A DNA stretch of 64,000 nucleotides from Charina bottae (GCA_023362775.1 JALMGJ010000029.1:5987268-6051267), one strand, 5' to 3'. Positions 10,205-22,010 are shown, counted from the stretch's first letter. Numbers and translations are program-made. The notes: generated from the sequence alone by a model not told the origin.

Positions 10205-12655
10205 AAGCTGATGCTTTTTAATAACATTTGTTCGCCAGAAAAGGTGCTACCAGACTCATTCTGGTTTTTGGCTACCACAGACTAAGATGGCTCTCCTCCT
10301 AAAACTTCCCCAATTTGGTGTCCTTCAGAATACCCAGAATTCCCAGCCAGGCATGGCCACAGCTGCAACCTAGCTGTAAGAAATAAGAAACCAGAATAAA
10401 AACCGTTGGTTTAGCTTGTGTTGAAGGGAAATGGGACATTTGCTGCATACCGCAGTCCTAAACCACATGAAGGTAATTCTTCAGCTCAGGAGGAAAATTT
10501 TGCAAGGATAATTTAGTTAAAAATGATTTGTATGGAAGATTTCCATTCATTCACTGCACTAGCACAGGATATCAGACTAGCAAAACCCTAGGAATAGCCT
10601 TTCTGCTAGGGACTTAATAACTCCTGTTGGTGATGGAGAGTCATTCCTTCATCCAGGGTGATTAGATGGTCACGCAAGGCTCACTTTTGAAAGTTCTTTG
10701 ACATTTAACAGCATTGGCCATCATCTTTATGCTATTTGTATGGAGAGGAACAGAGAAATGGACATTGGTGTTAAATTCCGTATGGCTAAATTGGAGCAGT
10801 GAGGAAATCAAGCTTCAGGAATCATTCTGTCAGCCTGTGCATGTTTGTCATGTTTATGTATTTATTTCAGTAAATATTTATACCCTGTTGATCTTCTGTC
10901 TTGGATGATTATATGGCATAGTGAGAACTTGCTTAGTAGTTGTGTTTTGAAAAATGGATATTTTGTGAATGGGCAAACCCATCTCAGACATTTTGTTTCA
11001 GTGTCTACATCATGCTATCAAAGTTCTAGATGGGCTTGCTGGCCAGAAGGATCAGATACCCATATGTATAGAACAAATAATGGAATAAGTATTCACAGAC
11101 AAAAGTGTCTCTGTACTGATGTCAAGAGTATCCTTTTTGTTAGGATCCAGTTCAGGTGGAGTTGGGTCCCTAGACTCCATAATAAGATTTTCAGCCAAGA
11201 AGAAAGGCCACCTAGGAATACTCCGCTGTGTATCTCTGCAATGCTGCTTTTCTAATGGCCTGTCTCACCCAGGGGCAAGGGAAATCCATACACACTTTAG
11301 CCTCAATTCCTCTCAATGTCTGACTTCAGTCATGATGTTTATTCTGATGTTACTCCAAGAGAAAGATCCTGGGCACATACATTGCACACAAAAAAATGTT
11401 GGCTTAATTTCTTTAAAGGGACTTTGGCCACATGGCTACATGAAACTGTAGAGAGAGATCTTATTGGGTTGGATGGATTCCTAATCTTATAAAACATGGC
11501 CACATCCGGTCACATGCCAAGCAGCTGCCAAGGGTCCTCCCTGTCAGAGTCACTATTGTACTTCTTTAAAGACCGTGTTTTGCAATCAGTAGTGTCATAG
11601 TGTTGGTTTAACACAGAAATAATCTAAGTGGAAAAGAACCTGACAGACAGCAGAGAAGTAGGGAGAGCATCTCATAGAGATCTTCTCATAATCCAAGCTA
11701 AAGCAAGCTCTGAGAGGTTGGAGGTTAGGAACCAGAATCAAAGAATGTTGCATGCTATTTAGCTCTCTCTCATTATTTGTTCATATTTTTCGGTTTGGGC
11801 TTACAAAAAGATGTTCCCACATTAGTGAACTTTGCTTCAGCTATAGTTATCCCCCACTTGGTATTTTAGATTTATAGGATAATTGTCAAGGTTACTGTTG
11901 CCATTTTTTAAGTTTTAAAATTTATCATAAATGATAAACACCAAATATCTGCAAACATATAACTGTCCTTTTCAGGAAAAGTGGGGGTTTTGTTTGCATA
12001 GTGGTAGGACCCAGTTTCTTTGATGGAGGGATTAGAGGAACTGAAGATATCAAAAGTTGAGAACCCTTGATCTGAGCGATCAAACGACTCTTGACTACGT
12101 CGAGCTTTATAAAAGAAAATTGCATAAGTCGGTACCACTGAGCGCAGCCCATAGTAACTGCTGCTTATTCTGGGTGTGAGAGAGTGTGCAAGAGAGAAGC
12201 AGCTGTGTTTTCCAAAAGCTCTTGAAAGCCAGTTTGACAGACTTTATTTGCAAGGCTGTTCCAGACATACCGGGTGGCAAATAAAATGTCTGAGACATTG
12301 TTTGGCTATGTTTTAGCCTGCAGAGGAATCTTACAGGCCTTGTATAAACTCCTAGCATTAACAGTGTTTAATGGAAAAACTGACAGACTTTCAATTATGG
12401 AGTCACACAAAGGGTGGTCGGGACAGCAACAAAGGGCCAGGGCTCTTATCTCTTCTCCTTGCCATTTTCTCATTGTTCATCTCCAGTTCTTGCCTTGACA
12501 GGTTGAACTTTCTATGTTAAACATTTCAGCTTGAAATGATACCACAGCCACCCCCAACAGAGTATTTATTCCTCAAGTGCTATTCTATCTCATCAGTAGC
12601 TTTCTGTACTCTATGATTGCATTGTTATTGAACGTGTTACACTTCATCATTGCAG

Positions 12656-13010
12656 ACCAGCTCTCCTCCCCCTGATACCCTCCAGATGTGTTGATCTTCA
12701 ACTCCCATGATTCTTAACCAGCATGGCAAAACCACGGTGTCTAAGAAGTATGGGAGTAGGGTAGGCTGACCATATGTCCCGTTTTGAATGGGACAGTCCC
12801 GTTTTTTAAACAATTCCCAACCGTCCCGTTGTTTTAAGAAAAATATCCATTTTGTCCCGTTTTTGAAAGTTCCCGCAGCAAAACTTTCAAAAACGGGACA
12901 AAATGCTGGACTTTGTCCGGCGAGCTGTGGGTAGGTTAGGGTCCCGTTTTCCCCCCAAGGAAATATGGTCAGCCTAGAGTAGGGGTCCAACACATCTGGA
13001 AATGTTTAGG
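12656..13010. mobile_element. Older MITE interrupted by a hAT element
   Basis: The left part contains 'accctccagatgtgttgatc' and 'ttcaactcccatgattctta' (to 12761). The right part, from 12985, contains 'gtccaacacatctgga', the inverted counterpart of the left end. The two halves form one palindromic old MITE into which the hAT at 12762-12976 inserted. Confidence 0.65.
12762..12976. mobile_element. Short hAT element (TAGGCTGACC family), 215 bp
   Basis: Termini TAGGCTGACCATATGTCCCG and ...GGAAATATGGTCAGCCTA are inverted repeats. The perfect 8-bp duplication GAGTAGGG flanks it (12754-12761, 12977-12984). The interior has several CCCGTTTT / AAACGGGA motifs in both orientations, typical of this family here. 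Confidence 0.9.
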
Positions 13011-13247
13011 TTAGGGAAGCCGAATTGGATGAAGCTTTTGTCAGACAGGCAGTGGACAATAATGATTAGGGTGCTGGACGAGGTCTGAGGAAGCCCCAGT
13101 TCAAGTCCTCGCTCAAGCAGAAATCTCACGGGCTTTGGGTCAGTCACTTTCTCTCAATCTAACCTACCTCAGAAGGTTGCTGAGAAGGTAAAAGAATGGT
13201 GGGGGAGATAACCATGTATGCTACCTTAAGGTCCTAAAGGAGAGCCA

Positions 13248-13312
13248 GAAATGAAATGAAATGAAATGAAATGAAATGAAATGAAATGAAATGAAATGAA
13301 ATGAAATGAAAT
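13248..13312. repeat. (GAAAT)n microsatellite
   Basis: About 13 pentamer units, ending 48 bases upstream of exon b. Confidence 0.95.
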
Positions 13313-13360
13313 GTTTACTATTCCAATCACTGTCTCTCTCTCTCTTTGTTGTTCAACCAG

Positions 13361-13453
13361 GGGCCATTTGAACTGGCTTCAGTTGGACCGCAGAGTGCTG
13401 GAACATGATTTCCCCAAAAAATCCGGATTGGTGGTTTTGTACTTCTGTGTCAG
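13361..13453 (+). CDS. FRMD4A: FRMD4A exon b (end of F1 lobe)
   Basis: A 93-base exon with acceptor AACCAG at 13355-13360 and donor GTGAGG at 13454. It enters in phase 2 (one base completes Thr) and leaves with AG of an arginine codon. It encodes GHLNWLQLDRRVLEHDFPKK then SGLVVLYFCV, the last strands of F1. A (GAAAT)n microsatellite ends about 50 bases upstream, and a CT-rich run at 13331-13347 feeds the pyrimidine tract. Leucine after KKSG replaces the proline I recall in the human protein, a mild change. Confidence 0.95.
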
Positions 13454-13576
13454 GTGAGGATGAGTTTTGTAAAGTTATCTTTCCAAATGAATCCTTTTAT
13501 TATTTCATATGTTGCACTGAGGCCTAATTGAACATGAGATTTTGACTATAATCTAGGATTCAGAAAGTCTTCGCGG

Positions 13577-13728
13577 AGAGGTGTCCACGGGGGGGGATGG
13601 TCAGAAAAATCAAGATAACGGCCACAACCATGTGATTGAACTTCCACACTTTTTATGTGTGTTGTGAAGGGGGGGTTGTGCCCATGATCTTGACTTTTTT
13701 GACCCCCAACCCAATAGGAGATCCCTGA
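13577..13728. mobile_element. MITE of the TCAAAAAAGTCAAGAT family
   Basis: The left end has 'gtccacgggggggg' followed by 'tcagaaaaatcaagataacg'; the right end has 'atcttgacttttttgacccc'. The ends are inverted repeats around a ~100-base interior. Other copies: 19582-19672, 20062-20210, 36840-37004, 52270-52419, 62984-63162; a doubtful relative lies at 13866-13985. I could not confirm a target duplication. Confidence 0.65.
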
Positions 13729-14586
13729 ATAGGAAAGAGGAAAACAAGAGTTGTGCGTTAAATGGATAAGTCCCAAGTTCAATTGCTGGTATGAAAGTGA
13801 GAATAGCCACAACCACAGAAATAAGCTCTGAATCACAGTAAACATAAGAGGAAAGGAACCACAATGTGCCAGGGTGTCCACATGGGGGGGGTCAAAAACG
13901 TGGAAGACGTGTGAAAAAGGGTTGGGCCTTTGACTGTGTCTTGTCTGCGTCTTTTTGACACACAGTGTACACATGGACACTCCTGGCAGTGTGTCACAGC
14001 TTCAGTTTGATTAGAACTCCCTTAAAATCACCAGTTGGACTTAGAGAAGCCTTCATTCATACAGTATATTATGGGAAATAATGGATGTTGAATCTCCCTT
14101 GTTCCCCTACTTTTATGCTTCAGCTTTCTGGGTAGATCCAAATGTCTGAAATAAATTCACTTTAGCACCACATCTTCATGCTGCTGACCTCGGTTTTCTT
14201 AAAATGCAGCTGAAATTGTGGGATGTAAGTGTTCAGCAGACACGCACATATGACTCTTGTAAGGAATGAATAAGAAATGGCCTGATTTCAAAACATGAAA
14301 TGTGCATTACAAATGCTAAGGAATGTGTTGTGGTCCTTTTTTTTTTTTAGCAATTCAGTAGAAATGCAATTTATTTAAAAAAGAAACATGGTCCCAGGAT
14401 ATAGGATGCACCAGCAGCATGTCTGATGTTGCACACATCAAGCAGGCTTCCATATTATATAGCTTTTCAGAAGTCATATTTCAAAATTAAGATTGGATCA
14501 TGTATAGAATTAATTTAATGATGATTCCTGATCTTCCAGGAATCCAGGGAAATGCAGCTTTTTAAGGAAGCTTGGAAACTCTAAGG

Positions 14587-14878
14587 CAGGGCTTTCCAAA
14601 CTTTTCTTGTGGCGACACACCAACAGCGGCATGCAAAAACCCAGAAACACCGCCGCTGCTGCCACGCTTTCGGATTTTTGTGCACCGCAGCGGTGGCGGC
14701 AGCGGTGTCCTGGTATGCTGTGCAAAAACCCGGAAGCGCTGATGGCCCGCCGCCACCACCGCTGCCGTGCACACAGCCGCTGATGCGCGCCATCAGCGCT
14801 TCCAGGTTTTGACGTGACGCACCTGGGCCCCACAGGCGACACAGTATTGTGTCGCAACACACAGTTTGGAAAGCTATG
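14587..14878. mobile_element. Short hAT element (CAGGGCTTTCCAAA family)
   Basis: Ends CAGGGCTTTCCAAA and ...TTTGGAAAGCTATG. Flanks CTCTAAGG (14579-14586) and CTGTAAGG (14879-14886) match at 7 of 8 bases. The interior is rich in GCAGCGG and GCGACAC motifs. Open frames across it are non-coding artefacts. Confidence 0.82.
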
Positions 14879-16975
14879 CTGTAAGGGAATGTTCATTCTC
14901 CATGCCAAACTACACTGCCTAGGATATTTTTAGGGAAGTTTGGAAAAACCCTTGATAAAATCAACACATTTGTCCACCTATCTGGCCAGAAAGTGCTGAG
15001 ATTTGAATAATAGAAAAATATGTGGACAGGTACTGATTAAATGTTGAAAGTCGAATTATGTTTAGTCATGTATCTAAGTGATCATTAGTTACATGGACCT
15101 TTATGAACATATATAAGATTTGTGTGTTCATGCATTCTAAACCAAACAAGAATAATGCATTGGGAAAGAAATCAGACAGGAAGGAAATTTGGGAAGATAA
15201 AGCAGCGTTGTTTGCAGAAGTGACCTTTAGGGATGTGTTTAAAAAGAGAAGGCCAAAGTATTAGTTTATCATAAGAAACCAAGACATCAGTGATTCAGCT
15301 GAGAGATTGATAGGAAATAAGAAAATAAAAAGGCAAGGTTTGTCAAAATGTCAGTGCAGAAAGCTAGCAACAATCAGTGTTTCCATCTTCGTGGCATTAA
15401 GATTAAAGTAGAAAGTCTTGCTGAGTAATGGTTGCAGCTCTTAAATAGTGTATTGGTATTATTGCTCCCATGCCTGTTATCATGGCCAAGGGGATGAATA
15501 GAGCAATCTGGGCCCTAGGCAAAGTTCTCAGATGCGATTCCCCCAATGGTGTGAAGCCATTGACACCCCCCAACCCCAACTGTGGAATTGAGGGCAGGTG
15601 GAAGAAAGGAAGAAAGAAGGTCACATGGGAATTTCTTCTGTGCCACAGCTTAGGAACCAAAACCCACAAAGGTCCCCCCTCACCTCCCCAGGCACCCAAA
15701 ATATTCCTTCCCCTCTCCTGCTTGATGGTTAGATTTCTGCTATCAGCTACACCTGAGAATTGTAGGAAGAGATAGTGGCCCCAGCCACAGCTGTTCCTTT
15801 ATTTCCGATCTCCTCCTTTCATGCCATTCTTCTGTTGTGGCTCCTACAAGACCCCTGGGCTTGAACTGAGCATGTCCACGCTGCCAAATTTCAGAGGGCC
15901 ACTAGACTGGGCAGCAAAGAGATTCAGAAACTGACCTCTGGGTGGTCACATTTTTGAAAGTCAGATATAGTAGCTCTGCTCCACACAATCAGGCTCATTG
16001 GAAGTCTGATGTGAGGAGATCTCTTCTTAGCTGATGATCGTTATCACATCTGGTGAAAATAAATCCTTTATATTGGAAGAATGCTTTTAAAGAATGGTCA
16101 TCTAATAGGGGAATAGATTGTTACTCCAAAGGATGGTCCCTCTGGAAGTTAGGTATTTAGGTTTCAATGGGGGGGTGTCTCGGGATATTATTCAAAGTTA
16201 GTTAGCTGAATAGCATGATTATTTATTCATCATCCTAGTATCTCTAGTTCCGGCCTTGCTGTATTTGAAAGCTCAGATCAAAGGCTTTGAAATCTGATGG
16301 CTGAACCATATTTCCACAATTGGGACTGTGCAACAGACTTTATAGCCTTCCTCCCTTATCTTACATCATCTCCCCCATAATATCAGAAGAGGACTCCACA
16401 AACACATTTTCTTCCACAATGGTTTGTAAACCCACTGGAAAACCCATTCTTTCAAGCCTTCTTTGCCTGGAAGCAAATCCTAGCTAATCCTAGTCACAGT
16501 TTGCTCAGATCCATGCCATGATGGAAAGTGCAGTTATCATTTCCCCTGGAAAAAAAGGGGCAAGCCTGGTGAGGGGGAACAAGAGAAAAAGGGAAGAAAA
16601 CCCAAGAGACCACAATCTATTCAGGCTTCAGATCATTATTTGGTGATTGGGTTACTTGGCATCTGGATTAAGCAATTCAAGGCCAGACATTTCAACCAAT
16701 GGAACTTTTCAATGGAAGCCAATTTTATACCAGCTGCGCAAGTCAAATGGAGTTTGAAGCCTAAAACGGCTTCTCTGCCTTTTCTGTGATTTCTTTCCTC
16801 TCAAGAAATTCTCATGTAGTCTTTTGCAAATGGATGGGTGTTCTGACCCCATTATTTGGTTTTTAAAAAAAGCTTCTTAGCTTCCTTGAACATTTCATTT
16901 TGAACTGGCGAGTCAGGATAGAAATCTCTTGCACATATGCCACTGCAAAATAAATAAATCATAATCATGAATTTT

Positions 16976-17060
16976 TCCGTATAAAGCTGTGGACTGGGGA
17001 ATTCTGGGAGTTGAAATCCACACATCTTAAAGTTGCCAAGTTTGAGAAACACTGCTGTAG
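16976..17060. mobile_element. Half copy of palindromic MITE (GTTTCTCAACC family)
   Basis: 'ggggaattctgggagttgaa' then 'agttgccaagtttgagaaac' is the right arm of the palindromic element complete at 49438-49572. Confidence 0.7.
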
Positions 17061-17142
17061 ACCATATCAATGCAGCCCTAATATTTCTCTTAATCCATAT
17101 GTATTTGATTGTAATAGTAAAATCTAATACAAACTAAACTTA

Positions 17143-17254
17143 GAAGAGAAGAAAGAGAAGAAAGAGAAGAAAGAGAAGAGAAGAGAAGAGAAGAGAAGAG
17201 AAGAGAAGAGAAGAGAAGAGAAGAGAAGAGAAGAGAAGAGAAGAGAAGAGAAGA
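17143..17254. repeat. (GAGAA)n / (AGAGAAGA)n microsatellite
   Basis: Long purine-only run on the + strand. The Leu/Phe/Ser-rich minus-strand ORFs across it are artefacts. A polypurine-polypyrimidine tract of this length could form triplex DNA. Confidence 0.95.
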
Positions 17255-17566
17255 TGCAAGGAAAAAGAAAAAAGTAAGAGAAGAAAGAAAAAAGTAAAGA
17301 ATATAATAAGGAAAGAGAAAATAAATATATAAAGAAGTAACATCCACCCTTCATCACAACAAGTATAAACAAATTTAGTGACTCTTCACCCCCTCTAAGG
17401 TTACAAACATTTATCTCTTCATCCCATATCCCATCTCTTATCTATAAACAAGTCCATAAAACATAATATTTTCAGTCCTGGTGTCAGCAAAAAGTCCATG
17501 AAGGGTTGCCAGAAGTAACAACATATCTTGTTTTAACCTTGATCAAATAAACCAACTTTATATAGT

Positions 17567-19372
17567 TGAAGGCTTTCGTGGCCGGAATCCAATGGTTGTT
17601 GTGGGTTTTCCGGGCTGTGTGGCGGTGTTCTGGCAGTTTTGGTTCCTAACGTTTCGCCAGTAGCTGTGGCTGGCATCTTCAGAGGACAGGAGCACAGCTA
17701 GAAGATTCTCTCTGTGCCCAAGTGGAGGGTGTATGTTCCTGCTGGTGTTTATAGCTGCTGAGAGGGTGTGTGTCTTCTGTGGGTCATTTACAAGAGATTG
17801 GGAGTAGCAGGCTGACCATATTTCCTTCAGACGAAAACGGGACTTTGGGGATGGCAAAACGGGACAGGGTCTTATGCCACCATGCTGGCCTCCAAACCCC
17901 GCCCCCCAGTCCACGCAATTGGCTCCTGCCTGCAAACCCTGCCCCCACCCCACACGATTGGCTCCTGCCTGCAAACCCTGCCCCCATCAGCGTGATTGGC
18001 TCGGATTTTAATATTTTTTTTCGATTTTTAAAGGGTTTTTTTTCTTCTAGCAGTAAATGGTGCAGCAGAGCTGGTGTGTTTGGGGAAGGCCGGAGCACAC
18101 ACACTGTGCACACAGCACCGTCATTGGCCGGGGGACAAGGGGCAGGGATGGAGGGGATGGAGGCCCACCACTGCCCCATCCCCCTCGGGCTTGGGCGAGG
18201 GAGGGAGGAGAGTCACTGCCGCTGCCGCCGCCGCTGCCACCACACAGTAGAAGCAGGAGCTGGCCGAGCTAGGGGACTTCAGCCACACCACTCCGCCCCT
18301 TGCTACCTGCCAGGCTGCAGGAGCTCCCTCAGCCCGGCGGGCAGCAAGGGGCGGCATGGTGCGGCTGAAGCCCCCCAGCGCGGCCGGCTCCTGCCGAGGA
18401 CGGAGGCCCACCACTGCCCCAGCCTCCTCAGACTTGGCCGAGGGAGGGAGGAGCGTCGCTGCTGCTGCCGCTGCCACCATCGCCGCACAGGAGAAGCAGC
18501 ACTCGGAGAACGCCACCCCACTGCCTGGCTTGGCCATCCCGCCTCCCCAGCGCTGACATCTGGGAGGCGAGACCTAGAGCGTCTTGCGGGCAGGATTCTG
18601 AGGCAGGATCTCGGCCTTTTAAGGTTGGAATCTCGCGCCGTTTGCGGCCGGGACCCAATTGGCCAAGCAGCACGCTGATTGGTAGAGGGGCTTCTTGTTC
18701 CAGGCTGCCTCCAATCGGCAGCTCTGGTTCGGACCATACCAGCTTCTTCCGGAGGTCGGCTCATCTTCCTCCGACTGAGTCCGAATCTGGCATGGCGGTG
18801 GGGGCTGACCCACTCCTGTCAGGCTTACTCCTGACTCAGATTTTTGGAAAACGGGACAAAATCAAGATTTTGACTATAACGACGGGACGCTCCAGAAATG
18901 GTGAAATAACGGGACAGTCCCGTTCAAAACGGGACGTATGGTCAGCCTAGGCAGAGGGTTCTTTGTGGTGATTAGGGGCTGTTGTGCTGTCGTGTGTGGG
19001 ATTAGCACATCTATTGTGTGAGTTGTTTGTATATTTCTGTGGTTGAGTAGAGTTCATTGACCTTTTGCAAGCTGTGTTTTTCAGGACTGGCAGACAGGTT
19101 TTGCTGATCTTTAGGCTTTCTTCTTTTTTATTGAAACTGTGTTGGTGTTTATGTATTTCAATGGCTTCCCTGTATAGTCTAACATAGTGGCTCTTGGTGT
19201 TGTCCAGTATTTCTGTGTTTTCAAATAAGATTTGGTGACCAGTTTGTTTGAGAGCATGTTCAGCTATTGCAGATTTTTCAGGTTGCTGTAGTCTGCAGTG
19301 TCTCTCATGTTCTTTTATCCTGGTGTTTCGATATTCCATAACTGCCTCTTGTTCCAAGAATTCATTGCTGTA
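17567..19372 (-). mobile_element. Penelope-like element 3' region, split by a hAT insertion
   Basis: The outer parts, 17567-17807 and 18950-19372, are one Penelope-like copy on the minus strand. The right part encodes a decayed ORF C-terminus: TRIKEHERHCRLQQPEKSAI, AEHALKQTGHQILFENTEIL, YREAIEIHKH. The left part is the non-coding tail (GGCTTTCGTGGCCGGAATCC, ACGTTTCGCC), shared with 30258-30464 and partly with 61068-61226. In complete elements this C-terminus follows the GIY-YIG endonuclease. The 5' part, with the reverse transcriptase, is missing. Confidence 0.8.
17808..18949. mobile_element. Long GC-rich hAT copy (TAGGCTGACC family) nested in the Penelope element
   Basis: The left end CAGGCTGACCATATTTCC and the right end ...CGTATGGTCAGCCTA match the 215-bp and 443-bp family members. 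Flanks GGGAGTAG and GGCAGAGG agree at only 5 of 8 bases. The 1142-base interior is CpG- and GGC-rich, starts with three 'gattggctcctgcctgcaaa' type units (17905-18000), and contains AAACGGGAC motifs near both ends. Open frames here (for example 17770-18678 on +) show no domain. Confidence 0.75.
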
Positions 19373-19581
19373 CCAGCAATTTAGCCCATGTTTGAAGACA
19401 GAAATGACTTCAGAGCAAATATTTAGCAGCTAAATCCTATTATACTGAAGTTGCTGAGTGGGACCATGTTAGCTATGCCCAAAAATGAATAGCTTTACTA
19501 CTGAGGGTGAAGAATGATCTCCATCCTTTTATAGGATTGTGTTTGCTGGCTTTGGAATAAAATACACACACTGACATGATG

Positions 19582-19672
19582 GAGAGGCATCTGCAGGGGG
19601 TCAAAAAAGTCAAGATAATGGCCATGACCATATAATTGGAACCCTGCCCCTGGAACCATGCCCTCCTGCAGA
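19582..19672. mobile_element. MITE of the TCAAAAAAGTCAAGAT family, short copy
   Basis: 'gcatctgcagggggtcaaaa' then 'aagtcaagataatggcc', ending at 'ccctcctgcag'. The right arm is abbreviated. Confidence 0.55.
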
Positions 19673-20061
19673 GTGGTTATTTTCATCTTTTTATTACATT
19701 TTCATGCTCATTTTTTTTCCCTTGCAAATTCATTCTGCATGTTGCTCTATCTATGAATATTAAAACCCAGGCTCAGATGGGAAAGCAGGCACAAATAGTT
19801 TGAACTTTGCCTCACAGTCCTGTGTGAAAGGAATGATGGATACGTTTCTCATCTTTTCACCTTGCTTATACGATGCCAATCTTACTTGTTAAAATTTTTG
19901 AGGGCACCGCAAGATAGTTGAGAGGAAGCCCATGTTTATCTCTTGCCATCCACATCAGGTTGAATTCATCAATGTTATCCATGGACAGTACCAAATACCA
20001 TGGTAAAAGCAGTCAGATGCAAAGAGGGATCCCAGAAATATCTACCTATTGCATTGAGATG

Positions 20062-20210
20062 GGGGCAAGAACATCCAAAGCGGGATTCAAAAAAGTCAAG
20101 ATAGTGGCCACATAATCAAAGCCTTGCCCCTTTTTATGCAGTCAAAAAGTGCTGGAGCTTCAATTACATGGCTGGGCCACCATCTTCCTCTTCCCATGGA
20201 CATCCTTGGG
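20062..20210. mobile_element. MITE of the TCAAAAAAGTCAAGAT family
   Basis: 'attcaaaaaagtcaagatag' at the left and 'ccatggacatccttggg' at the right end. The interior contains 'gccttgccccttttt', as in other copies. Confidence 0.55.
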
Positions 20211-20536
20211 TGGAGTTTAGAACAAGAGGATTAGCAGAAGGACAAGAGATTAGCAAAGCAAACAATCAGACTCAAACGATCATACTTCGAATACTGTGTG
20301 AAGATCCAGATCCTTTGAGAAGTCCTTAATGTTGGGAAAAGTGGAAGGAAAGAGAAGAAGAGGATGACCAGCTGCAAGGTGGATGGACACAATTACAGTG
20401 GCAGTAGGTGCACCATTGGAAGACCTGAAGGCTGGGGATGGGGACAGATCATCCTGGAGAAAGTCTGTGTGGTCACTAAGAATCAACGATGGCTTCAGCA
20501 ATGTGTGGTCACTTCAGAATCAACAATGCATATGGG

Positions 20537-21273
20537 TGTCATGGTTGTGATCTTTAGCTCTTAAACCAGAAACACTTGACACCAGCTGTTAAGGATATAA
20601 AGAGTTCTTTATTACAGCTAGTGATCCGTCACACCTTAAAGACTCGAATGAAGGGAGCCCGTGCAAACCAACAGTTAAAATTCTTCAGGGTTCCCCCCCC
20701 CCATCACGGATGCACGGCTTGACAGCCCCGCCCTTTGTCTCGCAATTTCTAGATCTTCCCAGCCAATCACGTGGGCCGGGGGCGGGGAGCCCTGTTATTA
20801 CTGTGTCGCAAAATGATGCATGTCTAAAAAGTGTGTCACCAACATGAAAAGTTTGGAAAGCTCTGCATTACACCTTAAAGACTCGAATGGAGTCCGCGTA
20901 AACCAACAGTTAAAATCTTCAGGGTTCCCCCCCCCATTGGGGATCCATGACAGCCCCTCCCTTCGTCTCACAATTTCTAGGTCTTCTCAGTCCAGAATCA
21001 ACCAACACGCTGATAGCATTCTTTGATCTGTCCTTGGTGCTGGACTGCTTGACACCATACTCGAATCGGCATAATTTGCAGTCCTGCGAATACCCCAAGA
21101 CCCCACTACAAGCATTCTCACCTACTGTACAAGTCTGGCAAGTTTCCACTACAAAGCGCTTCCAACGACCCTGCAGGCATGCCCACCACAAAGCTTCCCG
21201 TTGACCCTGCGGGTTTCGATAGACTGGCAGGATGTCACCTCTTGTCACCATGGCAGGATGTAACATCCTGACA
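20537..21273 (-). mobile_element. Solo LTR of an endogenous LTR retroelement
   Basis: On the minus strand the unit begins TGTCAGGATGTTACATCC and ends ...CACAACCATGACA, the usual TG...CA ends. It is flanked by a perfect 5-bp duplication, ATGGG (20532-20536, 21274-21278). AATAAA (complement of 20608-20613) sits about 70 bases before the 3' end, as expected for the R region. No internal coding sequence follows, so this is a solo LTR (737 bases). An internal segment is duplicated (about 20632-20770 and 20869-21000), with a piece of a hAT element (TTTGGAAAGCTCTG, ending 20866) between the copies. Confidence 0.8.
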
Positions 21274-21979
21274 ATGGGGTCGTGTAGAGGTGCCCTAATC
21301 AAAATTTTAAAGCCCTTCAAGGAAGACCATGTTATTCGAAATATTCTTTCCAAGTGCCAACGGGGAAAGCTGTTTGCAGGAGAGCAACTTTTGTTTCAAC
21401 CATTATGTGTTGGCTGGTAGCCTAGCATTTTTCTTTTCTGTTGGCTGCTTGGAAATTAATCAGATTGCATTAGCTTTTACAGACTTGAATATCGTAAGCA
21501 ATATCACTGCAGATATTGCAGAGTTCAACCCACAGTGAGTTTGTGGCTTGTGCGGTCATAGTATTATGGCCACAAAATTGAGAATACTTCTTCAAAGATG
21601 TTACCCCAGTCTCCCTTAACTTGGGTCATCCAGGTGTGTAGTTTGACAGCCACGAGAATCAGCCAGATTGGGAAAGATTAGTGCGGCTGGCACTTACAGA
21701 ACTTGGTCTAACCTGTCTAAAGGGCATCTAATGGGGGAAGGGTAATTTGCATCAAAAGTGCTTTAGGGCTTACAGATATTTCTAACATATTCAGTTTAGC
21801 TTAACATCCAACATGGCCGTGGCAAGGAACTGTGTTCAAAATATTTGGAGGGTATCAAATTGCCTAACCTTGGAGGAAACATAGTATTTTGGGTTTTTAA
21901 CCAAACAGTACGAATCTTCTGCTCAGTGAATCTCCACCATTCCAACTTATTTTAAACAAAGCTAATGAGAGAGAGAATC

Positions 21980-21981
<2 letters not shown>

Positions 21982-22009
<28 letters not shown>
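21982..22009. repeat. (GT)n microsatellite
   Basis: About 13 GT units. Confidence 0.9.

Positions 22010-22010
<1 letters not shown>

Larger units (their letters stand above)
6202..13360 (+). other. FRMD4A: FRMD4A intron a-b
   Basis: GT-AG intron. Contents: an L2-type LINE tail (6490-6590), (ATT)n and (AC)n microsatellites, a GC-rich hAT element (7755-8020), an old repeat with Penelope-like traits (8170-8710), another L2-type tail (9003-9110), a 5S-derived SINE (9700-9910), a SINE fragment (10087-10204), a nested MITE/hAT pair (12656-13010) and (GAAAT)n (13248-13312). I recognise nothing in 6600-7400 or 10205-12650; the latter is a candidate for unique sequence. Confidence 0.7.

Noticed and set aside
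13866..13985. A further MITE of the TCAAAAAAGTC family
   Set aside because: 'gggtgtccacatgggggggg' and 'tacacatggacactcctgg' resemble ends, but the arms are too diverged for a firm call.
15403..15775. ORFs of about 100 codons on both strands
   Set aside because: No recognisable domain, no splice context linking them to FRMD4A, and no repeat match; most likely chance.
17770..18678. 302-codon ORF on the + strand
   Set aside because: Starts in Penelope sequence and runs through the GC-rich interior of a hAT element; low-complexity, no domain, several equally open frames.
20537..21273. Complete endogenous retroelement
   Set aside because: Only one LTR is present; no gag, pol or env-type coding sequence on either side.
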